Source: Panicum virgatum
Lineage: Eukaryota > Streptophyta > Magnoliopsida > Poales > Poaceae
Assembly (NCBI RefSeq): GCF_016808335.1
Contig: NC_053150.1
Span: 29,220,030-29,284,029, forward strand
Length of the DNA: 64,000 nt
Direction: 5' to 3'
Shown: in pieces, positions 44,802 to 56,254 of the stretch
Layout of the letters: the number at the start of each line of letters is the position of its first letter
Position numbering within the stretch: the stretch's first letter is position 1
Notes under the pieces: model-generated
Database searches by the model: none
Seen by the model: the letters and a program-made list of their open reading frames with translations, nothing else
What the model was told of the DNA's origin: nothing
Translations under genes and position numbers: made by a program

Positions 44802-46207
44802 AGGTTCGCGGCCGCTGGCGGCGGAGGGCTCGCCGGGAATCGGTTTCCCGCGGCGGCGCTGCACCCAAGCTCATCGGAGTTGGGCAACACAACGCCACAG
44901 AGGTCAATTCGGGGTGCCGTTTGGCCGTGGAGCACCGCCAGGTCATGCGTAATGCACTAGGGGCCACGGCGGGGATTACGGGGGTCCGTAGCGGCTCTGG
45001 GCTTTGCGGCGGCGGGTCGGCGTGGCGAAACACGCCGGCGAGCGGGTGCTCCGGGGTTTCCAGGGGCTACGGCCTGTCCAACTAACACCAAAACGACAGA
45101 GGAGGGTTGGGGGACGCTTACAGAGGCTCGAATCGAGCGGGGATGTCGTGCAGGAAGCTCGGCGGCAAAGGTCAGCGGCGAGATGCGGGCGGCGTTCGGG
45201 ACGGGTCGCTGCAGAGGTCGGAGTAGAGGCAGCAGGCTCGGGGGAGTTCGTGGCCTCCGGACAGAGCTCCCCTGGCGGCTTGTCGTGGTGGGGGCGTCGG
45301 GGAGCGCCGGGAATCGCGGCAGTGGAGCTCCTTCTCCGACTCCGCGGGGTGCGGCGGCGCGACTCCGTGGAGCGGCTAGGGTTGGCGGGGGCTGTAGTGG
45401 ATGGGAGGTGGGGTGCGGGAAAGGGTCAGGGTGCGTTTAAGAAGGGAAGGCCGGCCTCGGCGTGCGGGTCAGGCAGGAGATCAAGGCGCGGCCGTTGCGC
45501 ACTGGATTGGGTCCGTTCTCGATCCGAAATCAACGCGGGACTGATCGGAATCCGGGATGCGCGCGCGAGGTGTGGTGAGGGGGGTCCTGCAGGTGGGCTC
45601 TCGGCGGTCGGACTCGGGCGAAAGGGCCCACGGTGCGGTGAGGCGTGGCGCGGGCGGCCGAGCGGAGCGGGCGGAGCGGAGCAGAGTATCTCGGCGCGGG
45701 GAGGAAGAAAGGAAGGGGGGATGGGGGCGCTAACCTGTGGGGCCCGGTGGCAGGCGGGTGAGAGCGGGCCCGTGAGCGGAGGGGAGCACTGCGCGGGCGC
45801 TCGGGCTGAGCGGACTGGGCCGGCGCGGGGTTTGCTGGGCCGGGCGAAGTCTGGCCGGTGTCGTGCGGGTTGGGCTGCTGGCGCAAGAGAGGAGACGGGC
45901 CGGCGCGAAGGCTGGTCCGCTGGGTTGGGTTAGAGGAGTTTGGTTTTGGGCTGGGTCTGGTTGTCCTTTTCTATTCTATTTCTAAAGCAAATACTCCAAT
46001 TCTAATTGAATTCAAACCTAGCACTCAAACAAAAAGAACAATGCACCAGCATGAATGCAACATCAAAATTTTTAAACTTAGACAAATTTTTATTACTTGT
46101 GAAACAAAAATAAATTAAATGCAAGGCTAACACAATAAACCTTAGAAAATCAAATAAAGCCAATTAAATTTATTGTAAAATGCTGGAATTTAAATTAGGG
46201 TGTTACA

Positions 46208-47337
46208 GTGGGAGCATGAGCTTGATTTCCTAGTCTAAGTTGTTGTGAGATTTGAGATGGCCCGAATCAGAATAAAATTGCATGCTCTAGTAGGGAACCT
46301 CTCGGAATTTCTTTAAAATAAAACATGGTAAAGAATTCCCCTTTGGTTTGCATGTCCTACCCAGAGCCATAAAGTTTTATCATATGAACCGATATAAGCT
46401 ACCTTGAGTTATTTTGAGCTTTGCCAAATGGTGAGGCTGTTCGAGGAAGGTACTTGTCATCTAACGATCTGTCTCCTTTGCGTACCCATTGTTTTGCTAG
46501 CCTTAAAATGTCTGGCATATCAATTACCTACCCCGAGTATTGATATACACCTTCGCCAGACAATTCCCCTCACAACAAAACCCAAAATCTCCACAATGAG
46601 CATATCCATCTCGAATGGTCTATCCAAGGCAATGCTCCCTTCCAATAACTCTATCCTCATGGAGTATGGGTCATCTTCTTTTTTTAAAAAAAAAAGAAAC
46701 TGGAGTAAAAGCAATGAAAAAAAGAGACAAGTCCCATACCTCCACTTGAAAGAATTGAAATAAGGGGCTCAATTAAAAAGACCAAAAATTTTCTAAGTGT
46801 GAGTCCATTTCCTCCCTCTCCCCTAAACATTTTGCCTTCCATAAGATCGGAATTTGATCGAGTACCAACCTTCTGCGAACCACTCTTCGGCTCGGCAACA
46901 CAGATAACCAAGGTATGCTACACTCTCCCTACCTAAAAACACCACATATCAGCCATAGAGTAGGAAGAAGATGGTCAAATTGTTCGACAGTGGTAACGAT
47001 CATACACCTTGAGCGATTTGAGAGCACCATTGGAGAATCTTAAACCACTTTTGAAAAACTTGCAAAACTCCGAGATAGGAACCTGAACAGGAAGCATGAA
47101 ATATTTTGGTAAAGGTTATTTAATCTCTCAACCGCCCAAGACGAGGGATGAAATGCGTGTAAGCCCCATCTCCAGAAACCAAGGTATGAGACAACTTATT
47201 CAAAGTATAGATGGGTTAGAGTAATATGTTGCACATAAGGTTTCTGCAAGGTATGAGCATTGATGCAACTCCTGATCCACCGAGCCTCATCTTCGACTTT
47301 GCTCGAGGACGAGCAAAAGTTTAAGCTTGGGGGGGGG
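46208..47337 (+). other. 3' non-coding interior and polypurine tract, plus Ty3 copy
   Basis: This continues the interior after solo LTR F and matches the reverse complement of 768-1120 for its first part. It ends in gcttgggggggggtg (about 47325-47337), a typical polypurine tract directly before the 3' LTR. I see no coding similarity. Confidence 0.7.
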
Positions 47338-49196
47338 TGTTGACGACCATTATTTACCATTTTGACCGTTAATTTCTCAGGAATAAATTGAGCCTTACAC
47401 CATGTTCCATACATATTTTACCTATTTCTAACAAGTTCCACAAGTTTTGGTGGTTTGAGATGTTTTGCAGGATTATGCCCAAAATATGCACGAAACAACA
47501 CTAAATGGAGCATCTACAAGGATGGTGAAACATGGATATAAGATGAAACCATTATAAACATTTTCAAATGCCAAATTTGATATTGCCATGTTGAAGAGCT
47601 TGTCGAGATGATCGAAATGGACACTTGGATCACTCAATTCGGAGTCCGGACGAAAAAGTTATGCCTCCGGGAAAATCACCGACGCGGCCTGGACAAGGCC
47701 GGCTGGCCTGACACCTTCCTCAAAACACTCTCCACTCAGGATCATGGCATTGGGGACTCACCAATGGTCCCCTAACACATGAGAGGCAAGCCAAAAGTGA
47801 AACTATGACCGAAAGTCCTCATATGTCCCTCCAATGGGCTTCCAAAGTGACCAAACTAAGTATCAAGACCCAAACCAACTGGAGCAGGAACACACAACCG
47901 TCGGTGGACACGTTGGTGGAAAGCAAGGCCGAGAGGAGCCAATCCCAGGCTGGCCGGCCTAGGAGAGGCCTAGGCCAGCCTACTAACTGTCATGCCTCAA
48001 CCCGACGCAACCACTACCAACCTCCAGGAGTGATCAAAAGCGTCCACGAAAAGGCGGTGCAGATTTGGCGGAGATCCCAGACCGGCTGGACTAGGGGAGG
48101 CCGGCCGGCCTCACTTTGTCACGCCTCGAGCCCATCTTTCACATGGAAGCTAAGTAGCCGACCTACTTGCGTAAAGTGCACGCGCTAGCTTCAACACCAC
48201 CTTGGAAGACCTATAAAAGGACACCCACACCTCAACTCCAACAGACACACCAAAGGAGTTCTCTTCTCTCATTCTTAGTTTCTAGAGTAGGTTAGGTAGT
48301 CTGGGAGTTTGAGTCGAGTCGAGCTTGTCTCAGGATTCCGGAGTAGTCTTCGGAAGTCGGGTATGAGCTCTTTTACATTTATCAATATAAGTTATCTTCT
48401 TTATCTTTTCGAGTCAGCTTTACGTTCCGCATTTATTTACCCTTCCAAGTTATCTTACTTTTATGCGGAAGTAATTCCTCTAGCTTAAGCTTCGTATCTT
48501 TCTTGTTTATCGGGATCTTATCTTAAGAGTTTTCTCGCCCGGACTAGAGTAACTCAAGTTAGTTATCTAGGTTGCGGGGGATTTCTCTTGAACGCGTCAA
48601 GAGAAATCCTAACACCGAGTACGGACATGGTGTTTGAGCTTAGTGTTAGCTAGAAAGTGTGTTCCATCCCACGGAACCGTTGTGGTAGGCGGCAGGTGGT
48701 GACAGCCCTGTCTGTCCCTCATAGTCCACCACGTTCAGGTGTTTTCATTGCAGTAGTTGCAGGTTGCCGTTGGACTCCCCTCTCATCCCTTTCTGAAGTC
48801 CTTCCTCTTCCAGCCGCCGAAGTAAGCTCTAGGTTCCCTATAACTAGTTAGAAGCAAGGTTTAGTCTAGAGAGGCTAGCTCGATAGTTTAGAAGTGTTTT
48901 AGGAGTCTTTCTCGCTCGTTGTCGTCCCAGCTGCTTACCTCTCTAAGGATTAGAATCTCCTGTATTAGTCGGTCATTGTTGCAATTATCTTATCCTATCA
49001 TATCAGGCTTACTCCCACTAAATTAGTCGGTTGATATCTTTAGTAAAGTTTGTCATTCGATTCTTTGATACTCTTTAACCACAGTGCTTCCTGAGGAAAT
49101 ATACGATACCTTAGAATACTCCAAGGTGAAGTGCTACAGCGGTGATTCTGTGCGCTTGCGGAATCCATATTCTATTGAGCATAAGAAACGCCAACA
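47338..49196 (+). repeat. 3' LTR, plus Ty3 copy
   Basis: It is 1859 bp, tgttgacgaccattattt to cataagaaacgccaaca, and complete. It contains three GGCCGGCC-type palindromic modules (about 47685-47710, 47946-47981, 48078-48112), as in the other copy. Confidence 0.85.
48212..48218 (+). promoter_or_regulatory. TATA box of Ty3 LTR
   Basis: tataaaa in gacctataaaaggacaccc. Its position is conserved with the minus copy and with the taaaagg at the very start of the window. Confidence 0.6.
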
Positions 49197-49774
49197 ATGC
49201 CAGAGATGTTTCATCCCCTCAGAACTCCTATGGCAAAGTTACCTAGTTCCACTTCTAAATATCGGTGCCATAAAAATTCCACGAGATGGGTGCAGTGAGA
49301 CCGGTGCGGCATCGAAACCATTGACTTGATTTATTTTGTGAAACTCGATGCTCCACAGCCAGACTAAGGTTACACAAGTGATTGACCGATGCTCAGTGTT
49401 GACTGTCATCAGATCTTATTCATGCGCTTGACATATTCATTGATTGATCACCTCTTTCGATGCTTGTTTTGGACCGGTGGCTACCGGTCGGAAGCAACGT
49501 AAATGAATCTGTGAGCGAGTTGACTGGTGATCAATTCATCATCCAGGTTAAGATAAGATGCATCAGATTAGGAGACATTCACAGATAAGAGGTTAAGATA
49601 ATCACACATCCACACCCAATACATCAGCATCTAGGTTAAGGCCGCACCACACCACTTAGTGACCAACTTTAACCAATTCACTCCAATATGGTCACCTGGA
49701 TAACATAACATGCCTAACCAAGATAATAATCACAAGCTCCCACCAGGCTAGACAGAAGACTGCCATCCAGTGTA
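49197..49774. other. Spacer between Ty3 3' LTR and PB1-like pseudogene
   Basis: The original flank of the locus. I see no gene, repeat or domain similarity in it. Confidence 0.4.
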
Positions 49775-50848
49775 TCAAGCATCCTCATCCATATTAAGTG
49801 GATTAGGATCGCTTCCACCGTGCGAACCGTTCACTAAGTACAGATGGCAAATCTTAGTACTCTGCTCCTCATGCGCACTCAACATTTTCCTCAGGTCTTC
49901 TGGACCATCTATCTTAAGTAATCTTGTTGATGGCTGACTCCCAAGAATAGGACTGAGGTAGTACAACTGTGTGTCCTGTATCCATGATGGTTCAAAGCCC
50001 CCAGGAGTTCGGCGTACTCAATACTAATTGCTGGCACTCCTATTGAAAACTGACTGAGTTCATCTCGACTGTCGCGATACTTCTGTAGATCAGAATAGAG
50101 TTGCTTCACCTTGTGAACCTTAAATTTCATGACCACAAACTGCATGTAATATCGATTAGACAAATAAGGATCATTTGAGCACAAAAAGATCTGATCTTTC
50201 ATAAAAAATGAAAACAGTTCATATACCAGGGCACACTCGGTGTCAATTAATATGTTGAAGTTGCCGCGTGACATACATATCACATCTTGTACCTGAAAGT
50301 GCAAACATTCGAGGTGTTCAGACAAAATATAACGGAATCCATTTGATAGAATACCGTAGTTACCTCTACTTTATTCTTGCTGTGAATCTCTTGTTGTACG
50401 ATGCAGGACTAAATCAGGGACTTCAGCTTTGAGTTCTCATACATCAACATATCGAACTGTGATTGAAGGTGCTTAAGAATGGAGCACATTTTTTCTACGC
50501 CGTTCATTAAGTGCGCATCAAATTTTCCAGTAACCTGTAAAAAGGTCTTATTGGAGATAGCGCATTCTTCTGCTATCATCGCCGAGAAAATGTTATGCGA
50601 ATCAGTTGACTCTTGGCGAAAAGTGGATGCCAGACTATGCTCGAACTTTTTATATACTCCTTAGTCTTTTTGTTCAGTCGGTCACGCTGATCCATAATTA
50701 ACCAGTCGATGCTCTGACGCTCTGTTTTCTGGCAAAGTATGGTATTGCCACGTCCAAGCTATATATGACAACCTATATCCGCCAGCTCCTCCTTGAAAGT
50801 GCTCATCAAACCCTCGACCTCGTTCAGTGAATTCAAGACTGGATCCAT
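49775..50848 (-). pseudogene. PB1-like-domain gene, minus copy, broken
   Basis: This is a paralogue of 30636-31719. Exon 1 (50848-50364) starts MDPVLNSLNEVEGLMSTF and carries KFEHSLASTFRQEST, EECAISNKTF and LKHLQSQFDMLMYENSKLK, ending NKVE at donor gag|gtaac. The intron is 50363-50293 (ends ctttcag). Exon 2 from 50292 reads VQDVICMSRGNFNILID, then VVMKFKVHKVKQLYSDLQ. After a frameshift near 49975 it reads LYYLSPILG, LLKIDGPEDLRKMLSAH and CHLYLVNG, ending in an acidic tail and TGA. A TAG in exon 1 (codon 30), a frameshift, a second TAG before SCIVQQ and the exon 2 frameshift show decay. The splice sites are intact here, unlike the plus copy. The C-terminal pattern resembles the PB1-like domain of plant Mutator-related proteins (tentative). 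Confidence 0.6.
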
Positions 50849-52612
50849 GATACTACTGACACATGCAAGAGGGATACACTACCATATATAAGTGCACGAA
50901 TCAACAGCAAAAACACAGTATAACTAACGCAATCAATACCAAAAATTTAATGTTCTTGTTCAAGTACTAGTAACTACTTGTCTGAGTAAACAGCAAGATA
51001 AGATGGGAAACGACGGGGCTCACCAGGCCACAAGCGGGGGAATGACGTCAGGTGAGTGGACGGCGATCGGCGGCAAGAGATGACATTGAATGCAGTGCGG
51101 CGATAGGCCGGAGGCAATCTCGTGGAGCGAAGTGCTCCTGCATACCAAGGCGATTAGGTCCCGAGGATTGGCGGCAACGACGGTAAAAAATGAAAAGAGA
51201 AGTCCGCAGTGGCTTACTGTGGCAAGGCGCAGGCGAGTCAGGAAGGGATGGCGGCGCCTGAGGCTTTCATAGGCGTAGGGTATTGACCTAGGCTGGGCGT
51301 GGCACTACGCGTGGGACCGGGCTACCGGAATGAGCGGCCTGTTGGGGGGTAAGGGGTCGAGTGCCAGAGCTATGGGCGGATCTACCCTCCTGAGATTGGC
51401 GGGAGGCAGATGAGGGTGGTAGGGCCCACTGGAAGGTGGTGAGAGGAGTAGCTAGATCGCTCCCAAGTCCATAAATTAGACCAGCCAGCAAGATGAGTGT
51501 CACGCCGGTCGAATAGATGAGGTAGAATGTTGAGGCGTGGCACACCGGGGAAGAAGGTGGTGGTGGAAAACGGTCCGATGGGTTGAAATGAAACTGGTCC
51601 TTTTCGTGAGTGGAGTAAACAGTAGTTTGAAATGACAACTCCCGAGTCCACACGGCAATTCTCAGTGGAAGTTTCATTACATGACATGGCACATACGAAA
51701 AATTTGTGCCGTGGTATGGGATTTACGGTGAGAGAGGAGAGTTAGGTTTCATGGGGATGAAACACTTTATATACTTGTTATCGTCGTGTTGGGAGGGTGT
51801 TGTGGTTGTGGAACTCGATCCTTTAATGCCTCGTCGCCGTGGTTGGTGCGTGCCATCGCTCCATGGTTCGTGGCGGTGGCGTCGTGCGTGTTTAGCTGCG
51901 GCGGCGCGGGAAAAAATTTTGCTTGCATTGCCTTGCCTTGCAGTGCAACATAACATGCACCAAATGCGGTAGTTAGTTTTGCAAGGCGCGCTGTTTCCCA
52001 CAAAAAACCAAATGAGTCTCTCACACTTGACGGTGGGCCTGGCCCACAAGGTTGATCTATCCATCTATGAATTTCTTCTAAAATCTCCCGTGTCCGTTAT
52101 GGAGACTGTGGTAACCCGAAGATTACTCTCCATTCTTTCAGTTTCCATCTTCGTACATTAACTAGCTGATAAGCAAGGTTGCTTTTCCGTAGCAAATACA
52201 CTGATAAGGAAAGTTGCTTTCCCTTGGTCATTGTGTCAAGGTAAAATAGGACTATCAAAAGAGAATGGAGTAGAATGTTGATATGTTGCACATCGAGGTT
52301 CGAATCTGGTGAATCATTGTTCTATCTGGTGGGTGCTATTATTTTGGATCTTTCAACTTATCGATCGGGAGGTGGTGAGAGTAAACAGGTGGCTTCGCTC
52401 CCGACTCCATAATAATTATTTTGCTAAACATCAGTGTTAGACGGTGCACCGGTGAATTGGAATGTTGATGCCTGGCACATCGGGTTTATCGTTCGGTGAT
52501 AGTTTTACACAAGTGACACGCGATATATCTAACACATCACCTATGTCATGTGACGCTCTGGGAATTGTAACCACCGGTGCCCTCTCACGCGCGCACCTGC
52601 CCTCCCTCTCAG
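50849..52612. other. Upstream region of minus PB1-like pseudogene
   Basis: No coding similarity is recognised. It contains a diverged direct repeat: 51434-51550 and 52369-52486 share aggtggtgagag, cgctccc, agtcc/actccata and ggaatgttga..ggcacaycggg. A third fragment, gtagaatgttgatatgttgcacatcgag, is near 52269-52296. These could be remnants of a transposon terminus. The right end is the insertion site of chromovirus copy B. Confidence 0.4.
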
Positions 52613-55600
52613 TGTAACACCCGGTTTATAAAAGGACATAAACCGAGCAATCATATATGTGCCAGGATCAAGTCACACGTATATACAACATAATGAACAG
52701 TATATCATAGCACATATCACGTAAAAGGTATAATAAAGCGAGTACGAATATTATTTATTACAATAATGAAAAAAGTCTGGGCAGAGTTTGCGGAAGCGTA
52801 ATACATAAACGATAACTCTCGTCGGAAGCTGAGCAGGGCGCCACAGGGACGTCGACTAGGAGACGAACACCTAGAAGTCCTCGTAGTCCTGGTAGCGCTG
52901 AGTGAACTCCCTCGCGTCGGTAGGAACTGAGCAGCAATAGAGTGTCCCAAGAGGAAAAAGAGTAGAGTAGGCAAGAGTGAGTACACAACTTGTACTCAAC
53001 AAGTATAACACAAACTATGAGGCTCTAAGGTTGGCTGACTCAACTGCATTAGCTTTTAAGTCTTGGCAAAATTTTATTAAAGCTAATTACTACAAGTTGA
53101 TGAATTACCATAAACCCAGTTACATAGTAATTAATCAGAATTAATTATGATACTACTGAGAACCAAACCAAACCAACCACCCGGGGAAACAATCCTAACC
53201 AAAGGAAGATAACCCCACTAATCAAAAGGAGGATCTAGCCCGCTCATGACCATGAGCACGACTAGTATACCAGTTTTACACTCTGCAGAGGTTGCACATC
53301 TTTACCCACAAGTCGTGAGCTACGCTAGTTGTTCATCACACTTCCTTAGGTGAGATGGCTAGCAAACTCACTACGAGGCCTTTACAAAGAATCTCGTTGG
53401 TAAGGAGTAACCGAGAGGGTGGATCGGCGACTATGGAGCAGGTCTAGTGGGCGTCAAGACACAGGTGCACAGACCAAGCACAGACGAGGCCACTCAGTAC
53501 GGGGGCTATAGAAGCTTACCTCCCCTGCCTCGTAGGTAAGTTACTCCAAACCAAAAAGACCTAATTATTACGCCAAGACCGTCCCACTCCAGTCTTATGG
53601 TAGCGTTGTTGTCCCAGGTTGTCGCTCTATGAACCGGTCCTTATGGAGAGTGGCCAACCAAGCACTAAGCACCGTGCTGGCCCCCCTAAACCATGTTTCT
53701 ATAAAAACCAATTTTAACGAGACGTGAGCCACTCAAGCACAACACAGAGGGCCACTCTCAGAATTAAGTTGCATAAACCATTAATCAAATTAATTAAAAA
53801 GGACGAAGTGTGTCATAGCGCGGCACCTAGCACAACTAACCAAAATGCAACCCAAAGGATATATATAAAGGATATAAAGTGGCTAGGAAAGTCCTTATAG
53901 GCATACAATATTAAAATATAGTATGAAATTGTATTTAAAAGGTGATAGGTGGTGTTCATGTTATACTTGCCTTCCTCAAACTGCTCTTACTGCTGCTCAA
54001 ACTGATCTGAAGATGGATGCTGCTCCGGGTACTGGTACTGGGGCTCCTCCAGTAGCTCAACGTCGACTCACGATCGCAACGCCAAAACAAGTCCAGCACA
54101 TACACATACATGCAAATAAAGGCAAACACTAAGAAACAATACAACAATACATAAAAACAGCAAACAAAACTAAGCTAGAACTGTTCTACGCGTGGACATA
54201 AAGAACGCCTAAAACGGAGCTAGAACGCAAAAACTAGGCCTAAAACAAGTTCTAGGGGCTTAACTGTAAGAAAAACAGAGTTTTTGGGGGTTTTCTGCAA
54301 AAACCGAGGACCTAAACGTAATTAACGGGTAGATCTAGGGTCTAATTCACAAAAAGGCAAGGGCTGGATGGCGGGTTCGATTTCTAAGAAGTTCAGGGGG
54401 GTCCATTCAAAGTTCTGGGCCTAACTGGAAATAGTTTTGAATGCGCCTGGACTGCGGGTTTAAACTTAGAAAGTGCAGGGGCCCTTTTGCAAAAATAGCG
54501 GGTGCTGACCGTTATTTGGATTAGTTGACCTCAGGCCGAACAGATCTGGGCCGCAGATCTGGGATTGGACAGTCGGGATCTAAAAGGGCGCAGGGGCGGT
54601 GGAGCTGACGCTAGAGCCGGAGCTCCCGCGGTGGCGCGCAGCTGGAAGCTCGCCGGCGTTGGTCGATCTGGCGCTCCCGGGCGGGGTTTGGCCTGGGATT
54701 TGGCCCAGGAGCTTGCGCATGGCACGGGTGATCTACGGGGGCGCTCAGAGAGGCGGTGCGGGGCTGGGAAAGGGCTTCTCGTCGGCGAGGGCGGTTAGGC
54801 GGCAACGGAGCACGCCGGAGCGCGGTGTACCGGCACCTAAAGGGCGCTATGGCCTACGATATCTTGCGTAAAAGGACCAGGAGGCTGAGGCAGTGCTCAC
54901 CGGGCTCGGAAACGAAGGAAGAACCGGTGCAGCTGGGTCAGCGGTGAACTCAAGGTGATGGTCGCTGCGGCGCTCGACGAATCTCGGCGGCGTGGCCGAT
55001 GTAGAGCGTCTCCGGGCCAGCTGATCTGTCGAGGAAGTCCGGGCGGGGCCTGTGGAGGTGTGCAGGGGGTTAGGGCGGGTCAAGGGCCACCGGCGGTGAG
55101 AAAATGAGACGGCAGCCGAGCTCACCTTCGGCGGACGTCAGACGCAATCCTTGGTGCTGCAGGGGTCTAGGTCGATCATGGAGACTCCGTGGAGCTTCAC
55201 GGCGTCGATGCAAAGCCTCTGCGCGGCTACGGTGGGGTTGGGGTGCGGCGGAGTGGCGTGGCATCGGCGGCACAGGGAGCTCTGCGTGGCGAAGCTGCGT
55301 GGCATGGTATGTTAGGGTTCGGGCGGCACTAGCGTGGGGGGTGAGGTACAGAGGGGCGCGGGCGGTACTTATAGGGCGGCGGAGCGTCCTTGGCGTGCGC
55401 GCCCGGGATGGAAACCTCACCGGGGATTTCGGCGTGACAGTTGCACGAGCGGAGAGCGCGGAGGGGACGAAGCTGCCAGGTGGGGTCGCTTGGTCAGCGG
55501 GGGTGACGTGCGAGCGGTGTTAGCGGGTGGGGCGGATGACTCGTGGGCCCGGGGTGGCAGCGAGAGAAGGCGCGCGCAGGGAGCGGCGTGCGGGACAGGC

Positions 55601-56032
55601 CGGGGGAAGCGGCACTGCTGGGCCGGGGCGCAGGTGTGGGCCGCGTGCGGGCAAGAAGGGAGCTGGCGCTAGATGGGCCGAGGTGGGGAGCAGGAGGCGG
55701 GCCGGACGAGTGGAGAGGTGACCTGGGCCGCCTGGTTTCGGTTGGGCTGGGTTTCTTTCCTTTTTCTCCTTTTCTATTTCCTATTTCAAACACCACTCAA
55801 ACTAAAACTATTTGAATTCAAATTCAAATTTGAATTCAACCCTAGCACTCAAACAAAAAGAACAATGCACTAGCATGAATGCAACAACAAATTTTAAACT
55901 TAGCCAAAATTTTAATTACTTGTGGATCAAAATTAGATTAAATGCAAGTCTAAGCATAATGAAACCTTAGAAAATTAAATAAAGCCAATTAAATTTACTA
56001 TTAAATGCTGAAATTTAAATTAGGGTGTTACA
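52613..56032 (-). repeat. 3' LTR of chromovirus copy B
   Basis: It is 3420 bp, tgtaacaccc to gggtgttaca. The GC-rich block is about 54530-55740. It shares the variant tatggagcaggtctagtggg with the 5' LTR at 62030, supporting the pairing. Confidence 0.9.
52871..54066 (-). pseudogene. LTR-borne spliced acidic ORF, copy B
   Basis: The acidic exon (54066-53971) reads DVELLEEPQYQYPEQHPSSD, QFEQQ, TAA, EQFEE. It ends at GC donor gaag|gcaagt (53970-53969). The last exon (52926-52871, after gcagctgctcag-like attgctgctcag) reads VPTDAREFTQRYQDYEDF and TAG. The 5' LTR copy has the matching last exon at 61518-61463. Function unknown. Confidence 0.5.
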
Positions 56033-56046
56033 AACCCTACCCCCTT
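56033..56046 (-). other. Polypurine tract, copy B
   Basis: aagggggtagggtt on the minus strand, adjoining the 3' LTR. Confidence 0.8.
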
Positions 56047-56068
56047 ATAGGAATCTCGTCCCCGAGAT

Positions 56069-56254
56069 TCAGCTGGGCTGGCTAGCAAAGAGATCTGGAT
56101 ATGTCTTCCTCAGCTCATCTTCTCGCTCCCATGTAGCCTCAGCTTCACTGTGATGACTCCACTAAACTCTGCACATCTTGATGCGCTTGTTCCGTGTAAC
56201 CCTCTCTGATGTCTCCAGAATCTTCACCGGATGCTCAGTATAAGTCAGATCCTC
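56069..56254 (-). pseudogene. Chromodomain of chromovirus copy B
   Basis: EDLTYTEHPVKILETSERVT, then KRIKMCRV, TAG, WSHHSEAEATWEREDELRK, ending FASQPS and TGA. This is the integrase C-terminal chromodomain that targets chromoviruses to heterochromatin (family knowledge). It lies in the pol frame but behind a TAG (56257-56255) also present in copy A. The internal TAG replaces the CAG found in copy A (RVQWSHH), a C-to-T change. Confidence 0.8.

Larger units (their letters stand above)
42789..46207 (-). repeat. Solo chromovirus-family LTR (F)
   Basis: A clean insertion: TSD gtggg at 42784-42788 and 46208-46212, LTR ends tgtaacaccc and gggtgttaca, 3419 bp, no internal sequence. It interrupts the 3' non-coding interior of the plus Ty3 element, whose two sides match the minus copy continuously. 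Unequal recombination between the LTRs of a full element is the usual origin. Confidence 0.9.
32261..49196 (+). mobile_element. Non-autonomous Ty3 retrotransposon (gag-protease), plus copy with nested LTRs
   Basis: The core runs from the 5' LTR remnant (about 32261-32291 plus 39720-39967) through PBS (39976), gag, protease, a non-coding 3' region and a polypurine tract to a complete 3' LTR ending at 49196. It is split by a chromovirus-family LTR inside its 5' LTR (32292-39719) and another inside its interior (42789-46207). The first 1.6 kb or so of the 5' LTR is missing at about 32261, next to the PB1-like pseudogene. It is the same family as 768-5908 and likewise lacks reverse transcriptase and integrase. 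Confidence 0.8.

Noticed and set aside
42789..46207. TGTAACACCC ... GGGTGTTACA as terminal inverted repeats of a DNA transposon
   Set aside because: The same unit appears twice around gag-pol with PBS and polypurine tract, has 5-bp TSDs and starts TG and ends CA: it is an LTR.
51288..51692. 134-codon minus frame upstream of the PB1-like gene
   Set aside because: No recognisable domain, no second copy, and another overlapping frame is equally open.
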